Shown here: positions 1 to 5,894 of the stretch, in pieces
How positions within the stretch are numbered: the first letter of the stretch is position 1
How the letters are laid out: every line of letters starts with the position of its first letter
From: Fimbriimonadaceae bacterium
GTDB lineage: Bacteria; Armatimonadota; Fimbriimonadia; Fimbriimonadales; Fimbriimonadaceae
Assembly (NCBI GenBank): GCA_014380605.1
Contig: JACMJO010000259.1
Location: 1-13,347, forward strand
Reading direction: 5' to 3'
Length of the DNA: 13,347 nt
Notes under the pieces: generated by a model
What the model saw: only the letters and a program-made list of their open reading frames with translations
Databases searched by the model: none
Told to the model about the DNA's origin: nothing
Program-made: the position numbers and the translations under genes

Positions 1-380
1 GCCCCAGTCTGGGCAAGCGCGACGGCAAGGTTTACGGTAACTGTGCTCTTTCCCACCCCGCCCTTTCCGCTTGCAATCGCGATCGCATGCTTGACGCCGG
101 GGATCAGATCCTCCGCTTCCGTCTGCCGAACTCGAACCTGGGCGGTCATCTCGACCTGCACCTGCTGGACGCCTTCTAGCTTAAGAACCTCCTCCTCGCA
201 CTGCTGTTTGAGTTGCTCTTTCACCGGACAAGCTGGAGTAGTGAGCTCAACCTTAAAGGAAACCACCCCGCCTTCGATCCTTAGATCCTTGATGAAATTG
301 AGGCTGACGATGTCCCGGTGAAGGTCCGGGTCTTGGACATTGCGGAGGGCAGCAAGAATGGCTTCTTCAGTCAGGGGCAC
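1..380 (-). CDS. mrp: Mrp/ApbC-family Fe-S cluster carrier ATPase (N-terminal part, runs off the window)
   Basis: This is the amino-terminal ~126 residues of an Mrp/NBP35-type P-loop ATPase; the rest lies beyond position 1. The first ~85 residues form a MIP18/DUF59-type domain, recognisable by the NVQDPDLHRDIVSL stretch and by TTPACPVKEQ with its conserved Cys. A deviant Walker A follows near the window edge (SGKGGVGKST, preceded by AIAIA), the signature of the Mrp/MinD class. Family members bind and deliver Fe-S clusters in the cytoplasm. I chose the GTG at 380, giving MPLTEEAILAAL, because no ATG lies in frame upstream and the domain begins immediately after it. The Shine-Dalgarno is weak (AAAG directly before GTG). 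A cluster of palindromes lies 14 nt upstream of the start. The gene is divergent from the gene at 507. Confidence 0.93.
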   Translation of the reverse strand, partial: MPLTEEAILAALRNVQDPDLHRDIVSLNFIKDLRIEGGVVSFKVELTTPACPVKEQLKQQCEEEVLKLEGVQQVQVEMTAQVRVRQTEAEDLIPGVKHAIAIASGKGGVGKSTVTVNLAVALAQTG

Positions 381-393
381 CTTTACAGTGTGG

Positions 394-436
394 CATGGGC
401 GACCTGCCCATGGGTCCCATGACCTCCCAGGTCATG
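394..436. repeat. Overlapping palindromes in the mrp leader
   Basis: Four complementary segments are packed into 43 bp. CATGGGC (394-400) pairs with GCCCATG (406-412). CATGACCT (418-425) pairs with AGGTCATG (429-436). The middle two can also pair with each other (CATGGG 409-414 with CCCATG 416-421). This gives mutually exclusive 1-2/3-4 and 2-3 foldings on either strand. The cluster sits 14 nt upstream of the mrp GTG and 70 nt upstream of the divergent gene at 507. It could be a leader regulator, a palindromic intergenic repeat, or a protein-binding site; the sequence alone does not decide. Confidence 0.6.
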
Positions 437-506
437 TCCTCTCTGCAAATTTAAAAAACGACCCGGTCAAGTCGCCATGCGGCCAAGCATCATCGTTCAA
501 TGATTC

Positions 507-998
507 ATGGCAACGCATTCTGAACAGCTCGAAAAACTTCACGACCTTATCGAAGGCATGCACACCGCCATGCTGACTACCTTCCGAGAAAACCAACTGC
601 GTAGCCGTCCAATGGCGATTATCAAGAATGAAGACAACGTCCTCTGGTTCTTCACCTCTGCCGACTCCGAAAAGGCCCAGGAAATAGCTGCGGATGCCCA
701 CGTCAATGTGGCACTTGCCGACGAGAGCCATAACAAATACGTCTCCATTTCGGGAAAAGCCACCATCATTCACGATCCTAAGAAGGCAGAGGAGATGTGG
801 ACCGTGTTTGCAAAGGGCTGGTTCAAGGGGCCCGACGATCCAAGCTTAAGGATCATCCGCTTCGAAATGGACGGCGCCGAATACTGGGACGGCCCCTCGA
901 GCAAAATGGTCTACCTCTTCAACCTCCTGGTCTCGGCAGTTACGGGCAAAGAAATGGGCATGGGCGAGAACGAAGAAGTTGCCGTCAGGTCGGCTTAA
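507..998 (+). CDS. Pyridoxamine 5'-phosphate oxidase-like protein (general stress protein 26 type)
   Basis: This 163-residue protein is most like the PNPOx-like split-barrel family often annotated as general stress protein 26 (Pyrid_ox_like). Features seen are an N-terminal helix (residues 1-18), the strand TAMLTTF, the segment LRSRPMAIIKNEDNVLWFFT and the NVALADESHNKYVSISGKATII core. A C-terminal EMDGAEYWDGPSSKMV segment, typical of the family, follows. Relatives are small dimeric cytoplasmic proteins that bind FMN or another flavin. The physiological substrate is usually unknown, so I do not assign a reaction. The ATG at 507 gives a family-length product; no clear Shine-Dalgarno precedes it. 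The gene is monocistronic, divergent from mrp and convergent with the sigma gene ending at 1102. Confidence 0.88.
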   Translation: MATHSEQLEKLHDLIEGMHTAMLTTFRENQLRSRPMAIIKNEDNVLWFFTSADSEKAQEIAADAHVNVALADESHNKYVSISGKATIIHDPKKAEEMWTVFAKGWFKGPDDPSLRIIRFEMDGAEYWDGPSSKMVYLFNLLVSAVTGKEMGMGENEEVAVRSA

Positions 999-1007
999 TA
1001 TCCCATC

Positions 1008-1053
1008 AAAAAACTTAAACCCGGGCTCAGGGGGGAGAGTTCTGAGCCCGGGT
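1008..1053 (-). terminator. Rho-independent terminator of the 1102-1662 sigma gene
   Basis: A perfect 12-bp stem (ACCCGGGCTCAG at 1019-1030 with CTGAGCCCGGGT at 1042-1053) encloses an 11-nt loop. Read on the minus strand it is followed by TTTAAGTTTTTT, so it works best for the leftward sigma gene. The plus-strand side lacks a T tract, so any role in stopping the rightward gene would be weaker. Confidence 0.85.
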
Positions 1054-1101
1054 GGTCCTGGCCTTGGCCAAGACGGACGACGCAATATCCTAGTCAGCGT
1101 T

Positions 1102-1662
1102 TCAGCCGAGCGCCATTTGTAAGTCCCTCTTTAAAAGGCCCCTTGCTCGGAACAACCAACTTTTGATCGTTCCTTCGGGCGCCTTCAATTCGTCCGCAAT
1201 CTCGTTGACGTCCATGTGGCGGAAGTGTCGCAGGAAGATGATCTGGCGATACTTGACCGGCAACCGGCCTATCGCTTCCACCACCAATTCCTTGGCGATA
1301 CTGTCCTCCGCTTGGCTCGAGAGGCTCTCCGATCCGTCGCACAGCATGTACTCATGCTGATCGAGGGGATCGCTCTCGTGCTTACGGCTCCGCACCATGT
1401 CGATGCTTACGTTGGCGCAAATCCTACAAAGCCAGGGTTTTAGCGGGCGATTCGGATCGAAATCCTTAATCGCGCGAAACGCTTTCACCATGGTCTCTTG
1501 GACCGCATCGTTCGCATCGTCCGCGTTGCGCACTATCCGCATCGCGACTTGATTGAGCGTTGGTCGGTAGAGTTTTGATATGAGCTCAAAAGCGACCGAC
1601 TCGCCTCTTTTTGCTCGCTGGATGAGTTGGCCCTCACAGCAGGGGACCGGCTCAAGTTTCAT
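1102..1662 (-). CDS. ECF-family RNA polymerase sigma factor (no adjacent anti-sigma gene)
   Basis: The product is a 186-residue sigma-70 factor of the extracytoplasmic-function type. Region 2 covers about residues 25-95: DDANDAVQETMVKAFRAI, then the core-binding and -10-recognition stretch ending PWLCRICANVSIDMVRSRK. Region 4 covers about residues 130-182: RLPVKYRQIIFLRHF, then the helix-turn-helix VNEIADELKAPEGTIKSWLFRAR. It would direct core polymerase to a small promoter set. No anti-sigma gene lies next to it. It has five cysteines, including a CC pair near the N-terminus (8-9) and a CxxC (79-82) in region 2. The start is ATG at 1662; a GGAGAGGTGA sequence lies rather far upstream (about 17 nt). 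The nearest neighbour, divergent at 1862, is an exported protein of unknown function and a possible target. Confidence 0.93.
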   Translation of the reverse strand: MKLEPVPCCEGQLIQRAKRGESVAFELISKLYRPTLNQVAMRIVRNADDANDAVQETMVKAFRAIKDFDPNRPLKPWLCRICANVSIDMVRSRKHESDPLDQHEYMLCDGSESLSSQAEDSIAKELVVEAIGRLPVKYRQIIFLRHFRHMDVNEIADELKAPEGTIKSWLFRARGLLKRDLQMALG

Positions 1663-1696
1663 CTAGGTTTTCTTTTCTTCACCTCTCCCGCCATAC

Positions 1697-1724
1697 ATAT
1701 TAAGATGTTTTATGTTTTTCGCAA
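1697..1724 (-). promoter_or_regulatory. Candidate promoter of the 1102-1662 sigma gene
   Basis: On the minus strand a TTGCGA box (1719-1724) and a TAATAT box (1697-1702) are separated by 16 bp, in an AT-rich patch 35-60 nt upstream of the start codon. Each box matches the sigma-70 consensus at four of six positions. The match was picked by eye and is weak. Confidence 0.3.
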
Positions 1725-1742
1725 GATGTCTTAGGAAAAGTT

Positions 1743-1806
1743 AGGCAGATATACCTATCTGCCTCATTTTCGGCAGATTCGAAACCCCGCAAAAGCACGG
1801 GGCAGA
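1743..1806. repeat. GGCAGA repeats and two hairpins in the 1663-1861 divergent intergenic region
   Basis: GGCAGA occurs in direct orientation at 1744-1749, 1772-1777 and 1801-1806, i.e. 28-29 bp apart. A fourth, inverted copy closes a perfect 9-bp hairpin (AGGCAGATA 1743-1751 with TATCTGCCT 1756-1764, loop TACC). A second short hairpin, CCCCG (1785-1789) with CGGGG (1798-1802), follows. The block lies between the sigma gene and the exported protein gene at 1862. It may be a set of regulator sites or 5' leader structure for the latter. The rest of this ~200-bp gap shows only the candidate promoter listed separately. Confidence 0.45.
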
Positions 1807-1861
1807 AAACTCTGGCCGACCCTGAGTAGGGCAAATTCCGTGCCGATTATTGCCTATACCT

Positions 1862-2734
1862 ATGAGAGCACGGAAGCTTCTCTACACGGCGATGGCGATC
1901 GCGCCCGCGTTTTTGATGGCTGGAATCGGAGTCCATGCCCGAACGTTCGAAGATACGTTCGAGTGGCCAAATGCGAAGGGAGATCATTCCCGAGTAAACG
2001 CCTACGTTGGCTTGGTCCGCGAAACTCTCCCGTATGTGAGCATCAACCAGCTGGACGATGAGCCTCAGGTTCGCGAGATTGCAAAGACCTGGATCAGTGA
2101 TTCTCAGGCTGGCATGATCAAGCCTTTGGTGCCAGTAGGCGCAGATGAACTCTACTTCTTTGGTCAGAAGGGTCGAATTCTCGATGCCAACTTGATGATG
2201 GTGCGCAAGCTGCAAATCTATGCAGACAGTCATATTGAAAAAGGCAACTTTCGGGAAGCCGCCATCGACCTGGTCCTTGGTTCTGATTCCTTGCAAGCGC
2301 TGAAGTACTCGAGTTTTGTAAGCTTGATGAGGCTGTCGCTGGTTCAATCGAGCCTGTTACGTCGCATTGAGTGTGTGTATCCGAAGCTAGGATCAAAAGA
2401 CCGTGCCCACGTCGGGGCCTGCATGGAGCGGATGAAGGTCGACAAGCGGGCTTTTGACTTAATCGCAGTAAGGACCCAGCAAATTCTTTCCGCCGAGATT
2501 GCTCGGCACAAAGACACAGACAGGGCGTTTCGACAAGCTTCCACGACTGTCCCTCAAAATTCGTTTTATGAGCAACCCGCCCTGGCCAAAGCAAGGTCGG
2601 GAGAAGTGGGCCAAAGTTACGATGACGCTGAGTTTGCCATCATCAACGAAAGTATCGAAGCAAGTCAGTGCTTGATGGCCGACAAACGAAATAGGCTCAA
2701 GATCGCAGAGATCCTGAGCCTAGGTTCGAAGTGA
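1862..2734 (+). CDS. Exported protein of unknown function
   Basis: I do not recognise this 290-residue protein. The N-terminus reads as a signal peptide: MRARK, then the hydrophobic stretch LLYTAMAIAPAFLMAGIGV, with a plausible signal peptidase I site after VHA. The mature part looks mostly helical and charged (for example LMMVRKLQIYADSHIEKGNFREAAIDLVLGSD in two pieces), loosely recalling helical-repeat proteins, but no family signature is clear. Three cysteines are spread in the second half (IECVY, GACME, SQCLM). ATG at 1862 is preferred because it opens a standard signal peptide; a TTG at 1850 would add MPIP. Neither start has a clear Shine-Dalgarno. The gene is divergent from an ECF sigma gene and ends 8 bp from the convergent anti-sigma gene, with no terminator visible between them. 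Confidence 0.75.
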   Translation: MRARKLLYTAMAIAPAFLMAGIGVHARTFEDTFEWPNAKGDHSRVNAYVGLVRETLPYVSINQLDDEPQVREIAKTWISDSQAGMIKPLVPVGADELYFFGQKGRILDANLMMVRKLQIYADSHIEKGNFREAAIDLVLGSDSLQALKYSSFVSLMRLSLVQSSLLRRIECVYPKLGSKDRAHVGACMERMKVDKRAFDLIAVRTQQILSAEIARHKDTDRAFRQASTTVPQNSFYEQPALAKARSGEVGQSYDDAEFAIINESIEASQCLMADKRNRLKIAEILSLGSK

Positions 2735-2742
2735 CCGTGTTC

Positions 2743-3603
2743 CTAATTATCGCCGATGTAAAGGATGCCCTTTCGGATATCTACCACAAACGGCATGTTC
2801 TGTAGCGCCCCCTGAGTTGCCTTGCGAGCGTCGTCCTCGGTTAGCGTCCACGACATCTCCGATTCAGCTTGCTGAGACTTCACAACCACCGAAACGCCAT
2901 ATTTATCGGCAATGACCATCGCTAGCTCCGTAAGAGAACCTTGGTTATCTGACGAATCTTTGCGAGTCGAGCCTGGGACGATCACGATCGTTGGAGGAAT
3001 CTCACCTTTGACTTCCACGATAAACATGGCCGCGCTGGGCTGATCGTTCTTGATTTCGTTGATCCATCCATTGGAATCGACCTCATAGGTCTGCTCGCCC
3101 TCACTACCGCCGCGGATAACAACCGTGTGCTTGTCGGTCGGCTGATAGTTCATCTTCACGCCGCCAGGGGTCGGGCTGTATTCAATCTGCTCAATGGTCT
3201 TAGGTCGATTGATGTCTGGACTTACGGGACCTGGACCACCAAGAGAAGGCCCAGGACCTGACGCCATGTTGATGCTCAGATAAGCGCCAAACACCGCAGC
3301 ACAGGCAAGCCCGCCAAAGGCTAGGTTACGGAGCCAAAGCGACCAACCCGGTTGGGCTGAGCGCTTCTTATCGTAAATACTTTTGTCGATTGCGGCACTG
3401 ATGCGGTCGTTGAGTTCGAAGGGGACTTCGATTTGTTCGAATCTCAGCGATTCAAGCTCCTTCAAAGTGGTCTCGAATTGGGCATATTCGTCCCGCAGAT
3501 TTACGTCTGCCTTCATTTTCGCCTCAAATGATTGGGCGAGCCCGGCATCTAGCGTGCCTTCTGAGTACGCTGAGAAATACTCTCTTGCTTTTTCGTTCGT
3601 CAT
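2743..3603 (-). CDS. Membrane anti-sigma factor with STN-like C-terminal domain
   Basis: The product has 286 residues. The N-terminal ~80 residues (AREYFSAYSEGTLDA, then a helical LRDEYAQFETTLKELESL) resemble the anti-sigma domain that holds a cognate ECF factor at the membrane. The zinc-binding His/Cys residues of the classic zinc-finger type are absent. One transmembrane segment spans about residues 91-113. A Gly/Pro-rich linker (115-130) and a ~90-residue periplasmic region follow. The last ~65 residues (LTELAMVIADKYGVSVVV ... LTEDDARKATQGAL ... GILYIGDN) match the pattern of an STN/secretin short domain, comparable in position to the FecR C-terminus. It lies 101 bp downstream of the sigma gene at 3705-4298, its probable partner. 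The function follows from topology and neighbourhood; the domain call is by eye. Confidence 0.75.
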   Translation of the reverse strand: MTNEKAREYFSAYSEGTLDAGLAQSFEAKMKADVNLRDEYAQFETTLKELESLRFEQIEVPFELNDRISAAIDKSIYDKKRSAQPGWSLWLRNLAFGGLACAAVFGAYLSINMASGPGPSLGGPGPVSPDINRPKTIEQIEYSPTPGGVKMNYQPTDKHTVVIRGGSEGEQTYEVDSNGWINEIKNDQPSAAMFIVEVKGEIPPTIVIVPGSTRKDSSDNQGSLTELAMVIADKYGVSVVVKSQQAESEMSWTLTEDDARKATQGALQNMPFVVDIRKGILYIGDN

Positions 3604-3704
3604 CCTTCACACCCCCGTAATCGGGGTAAACATTTCAACTCAATCTTCCCGTGGTAGCTTCCGTTTGGCACACTGCCCACTTGAATCTAGAAAGTGTGAC
3701 TTGG

Positions 3705-4298
3705 CTAGATTTGGAAAAGTTCCGCATCTTTTTGCAACAAATCTCTCAAAGTCAAACGAGCCCTATTCAGGCGGCTCTTTACCGTCCCAATCGGTAGGTC
3801 TAAAGACGCGGCGATCTCTTCGTAGGACATCGACTCCGCGTGATACATAACAATCATCGCGCGCTGGTATTCCGGCAGCTTTCCAACTGCGACCTCGAAT
3901 CGCACTTCCCTTTCACCACGCTCCGTGATATCGTGCGGCGAAGCAGAGTCGTCTTCGATTTGCAGCTCAACGTCGCCCTCCGAAGTGACTAAGGCAGATT
4001 CAATGCTGATGGCCTGGCGAGATTTTTCCTTCTTCCTGATGTCTAGGAAGCAGTTCGTCATGATTCGGTAGAGCCAGGTGGTGAATGCGCTCTGCCCTTT
4101 GAAGTTCTGAATGGCGTTGTACACGCGCACAAAGCCCTCCGCAACCACATCCGAGGCTTCTTCCGCGTTGCGGGTCAGGCGGAAAGCGTATTGATAAGCT
4201 CGAACGCTGTGCTTGGCAATCAACGCATCGAAAGATGATCGGTCGCCGCCTTGAGCGCGCCGGATCAACATCTCATCATCGAGGTGGCTTTCGCTCAT
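3705..4298 (-). CDS. ECF-family RNA polymerase sigma factor (paired with the anti-sigma gene downstream)
   Basis: This 197-residue sigma-70 factor has region 2 at about residues 25-92 (RNAEEASDVVAEGFVRVYNAI, then FTTWLYRIMTNCFLDIRKK). An acidic linker rich in Glu and Asp follows (about 100-135). Region 4 lies at about 139-190 (LPEYQRAMIVMYHAESMSYEE, then the helix-turn-helix ASLDLPIGTVKSRLNRAR). It is like the RpoE/SigW class. The ATG at 4298 lies three bases after the TAG of the DUF4446 gene (TAG-TCT-ATG) and has no Shine-Dalgarno of its own, so translation probably depends on the upstream gene. The membrane anti-sigma gene follows on the same strand. The trigger is unknown; the context suggests an envelope signal. 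Confidence 0.94.
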   Translation of the reverse strand: MSESHLDDEMLIRRAQGGDRSSFDALIAKHSVRAYQYAFRLTRNAEEASDVVAEGFVRVYNAIQNFKGQSAFTTWLYRIMTNCFLDIRKKEKSRQAISIESALVTSEGDVELQIEDDSASPHDITERGEREVRFEVAVGKLPEYQRAMIVMYHAESMSYEEIAASLDLPIGTVKSRLNRARLTLRDLLQKDAELFQI

Positions 4299-4301
4299 AG
4301 A

Positions 4302-4823
4302 CTAATGCGAGACTATCGACTTCGGCCCTTTCTGAACCGCCTCCTGAATCGCCCGTTGCTCCTCTTGAGAGAGACTGCGCTCGGACTTTCCGGCCATGAG
4401 AGGTTTGCTGTAGACGCGACAGTCGGACCGGCCGATCAGGCTGGTGAGAAGGGCTCCGTCGCCCCGATCGTCATAGATGGCCAGTGCAAAGCTCTGGCTA
4501 CCCCCGACATCCTCAAAGGCGTCGTACTTCACCAATCCCAAATGTCGCTTTGCCCCTGTCATTTTGTCCTCGAGGATCAAAACGCGCTCTCCCAGACCAT
4601 CTATCTGCGTCTGAATCTGCATACGCTCCCTTAGATGATCGTACAACAATCTTTCGAGGTTTTCACCTTTGACCCCGTCCATCAAGTCTTTCCACCGGGA
4701 GTTTAAACGCTTGATCTTCCTGGATTGAAGGAAGAACGCGATGCCCAGCGCCAAGGAAAGAACGAAGAGGAGAAGGATCGCTTGCGGTGAGTTTGCCGCC
4801 AAGGACTTAAAGACACTGTCCAT
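4302..4823 (-). CDS. DUF4446-family membrane protein
   Basis: The 173-residue product has one N-terminal transmembrane segment (about residues 14-33, AILLLFVLSLALGIAFFLQ). A basic stretch and a helical, probably coiled-coil segment (about 45-92) follow. The most conserved part comes next: GLVKYDAFEDVGGSQSFALA, a DDRGDGALLTS motif and VYSKPLMAGKSERSLSQEE. This order is that of the DUF4446 family, whose function is unknown. The ATG at 4823 gives the family's usual length. A longer reading up to 5234 would overlap the divergent signal peptidase gene and is rejected. A TATACT box lies about 27 nt upstream. The gene ends three bases before the ECF sigma start, which implies a shared transcript and translational coupling. 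Confidence 0.85.
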   Translation of the reverse strand: MDSVFKSLAANSPQAILLLFVLSLALGIAFFLQSRKIKRLNSRWKDLMDGVKGENLERLLYDHLRERMQIQTQIDGLGERVLILEDKMTGAKRHLGLVKYDAFEDVGGSQSFALAIYDDRGDGALLTSLIGRSDCRVYSKPLMAGKSERSLSQEEQRAIQEAVQKGPKSIVSH

Positions 4824-4849
4824 AGAAGTAGGGAATAAGATGCTAATAG

Positions 4850-4886
4850 AGTATAGCGGACCCGATTCCAACAAACCCGCTAAAAT
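4850..4886. promoter_or_regulatory. Candidate divergent -10 boxes for the DUF4446 and signal peptidase genes
   Basis: Within the 72-bp gap, the minus strand has TATACT (4850-4855), 26 nt before the DUF4446 ATG. The plus strand has TAAAAT (4881-4886), 9 nt before the signal peptidase ATG. Each matches the -10 consensus at five of six positions. Neither has a convincing -35 box. The TAAAAT spacing would give a leaderless or nearly leaderless transcript. Confidence 0.4.
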
Positions 4887-4895
4887 GGATTCCAT

Positions 4896-5336
4896 ATGAA
4901 GTCGACCCGCAAGCGAGCCATTACTGGATTCGGAGTTATCCTTCTTTTCCTTTTGGCATTCGCACTCTACTTCCACTTCACATTCACCACGGTGGTCGTA
5001 TCGGGCGATTCTATGTTGCCTACTCTTAAGAACGGACAGCGAGTGTTGACCAGCAAGGCTTACTGGCTCGTTGGCCCCATCGGAGTGAAGGACGTGGTGG
5101 TGATAAAAGACGATGGCCCCACCGGCTATATCATCAAGCGGGTTTATCGGATGCCGGGAGAGGTGGTCGAGTGGTACAACGTCCCGGATAGCGTGGATGT
5201 GCGCGAGGGAGAGTACAAAGTGCCCCCGAACCATGTCTATGTGCTGGGCGACAATCGAGAGGTCTCAGAAGACAGCCGACGATTTGGACCGGTTCTCCTT
5301 TCAAACATAATTGGAAAGGTCGTTATTAGGCAATGA
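4896..5336 (+). CDS. lepB: Signal peptidase I
   Basis: This 146-residue S26-family protease cleaves signal peptides from exported proteins at the outer face of the cytoplasmic membrane. One N-terminal transmembrane segment (about residues 9-28) follows a basic MKSTRKR start. Box B is VVSGDSMLPTL with catalytic Ser39. The general-base Lys81 lies in YIIKRVYRMPGE. The late box is VLGDNREVSEDSRRFG. The protein is at the short end of the family, comparable to single-membrane-span Gram-positive types, and lacks the large insertion of the E. coli enzyme. No Shine-Dalgarno precedes the ATG; a TAAAAT box lies 9 nt upstream. Its stop overlaps the start of the NUDIX gene (ATGA), so the two are probably translated together. 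Confidence 0.95.
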   Translation: MKSTRKRAITGFGVILLFLLAFALYFHFTFTTVVVSGDSMLPTLKNGQRVLTSKAYWLVGPIGVKDVVVIKDDGPTGYIIKRVYRMPGEVVEWYNVPDSVDVREGEYKVPPNHVYVLGDNREVSEDSRRFGPVLLSNIIGKVVIRQ

Positions 5337-5815
5337 AACGATTCCCCTCGGGATCGTTTGGACGTCAGAGGCTTCAGTTTTTTCCCGCCCCGTTCAAAGC
5401 TCCCTTGCGCACATTTGCCGTCCTCGTCTTTGCCTGGCAGGAGGATCAAGTCGTGATCTGCGATATCGAAGACCGAGGTTGGTGCATCCCCAGTGGCCGA
5501 GTGGAAGCCAACGAGTCCTCCCTCGAAGCGGCCCATCGCGAAGCGAAAGAGGAAGGCGGAGTCGATCTGGAGCGAGTTCAGTACATCGGCTGCTACCAAA
5601 TCAGCGAACGCCGAGAAGTCCGCTGGGCGGATTGCTTCGCCGCAAAGGTCTTGAAGGTCGGCGAAATCTCGATGAAGGAAGAGTCCCTCGGGATGAAGTT
5701 GGTAAAGGTGGAGGAACTTCCCGCCATTTACCACCTTTGGAATCCTCTGACCGAAGCGGTATTCCACTATAGCCATGAGGTCGTGAAGCGTCTAAGCGAC
5801 AGCCGTTGTAGCTAG
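5333..5815 (+). CDS. NUDIX hydrolase
   Basis: The 160-residue product contains a complete Nudix box, GX5EX7REUXEEXGU, at residues 55-77: Gly55, Glu61, Arg69-Glu70, Glu73-Glu74 and Gly76-Val77. These residues hold the metal needed to hydrolyse nucleoside-diphosphate-X substrates. The preceding RTFAVLVFAWQEDQVVIC and GWCIPSGRVE segments fit the fold. The substrate cannot be read from the sequence. The start codon overlaps the stop of the signal peptidase gene by four bases (ATGA), suggesting coupling. An N-terminal ~20 residues rich in basic and aromatic residues precede the fold. The 79-bp gap to the convergent asd gene holds no convincing terminator. Confidence 0.93.
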   Translation: MKRFPSGSFGRQRLQFFPAPFKAPLRTFAVLVFAWQEDQVVICDIEDRGWCIPSGRVEANESSLEAAHREAKEEGGVDLERVQYIGCYQISERREVRWADCFAAKVLKVGEISMKEESLGMKLVKVEELPAIYHLWNPLTEAVFHYSHEVVKRLSDSRCS

Positions 5816-5894
5816 ATCGTCTCATGTTAATACGACAGATCGCTATCAATTGTCAGATGAATATATGACATGACAACTAAGAATTCATCCGATC

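Noticed and set aside
43..576. Two plus-strand open frames across the start of the window
   Set aside because: The first lies opposite the Mrp ATPase, whose P-loop is clear on the minus strand; the second runs through the palindromes and into the oxidase-like gene in another frame.
3613..3626. CCCCG-TAAT-CGGGG hairpin upstream of the anti-sigma start
   Set aside because: Five base pairs near the ribosome binding site; could arise by chance and has no second supporting signal.
3684..3711. Inverted repeat AATCTAG / CTAGATT at the end of the second sigma gene
   Set aside because: Only seven A/T-rich pairs with a 14-nt loop and no T tract; too weak to call a terminator.
4824..5234. Longer N-terminal reading of the DUF4446 gene, up to 5234
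   Set aside because: It would lie opposite the well-supported signal peptidase gene, and the family starts at its membrane segment just after the ATG at 4823.
5816..5894. Inverted TTGTCA / TGACAA in the gap between the NUDIX and asd genes
   Set aside because: Six-base arms 15 bp apart in an A/T-rich gap; insufficient for a terminator or operator call.
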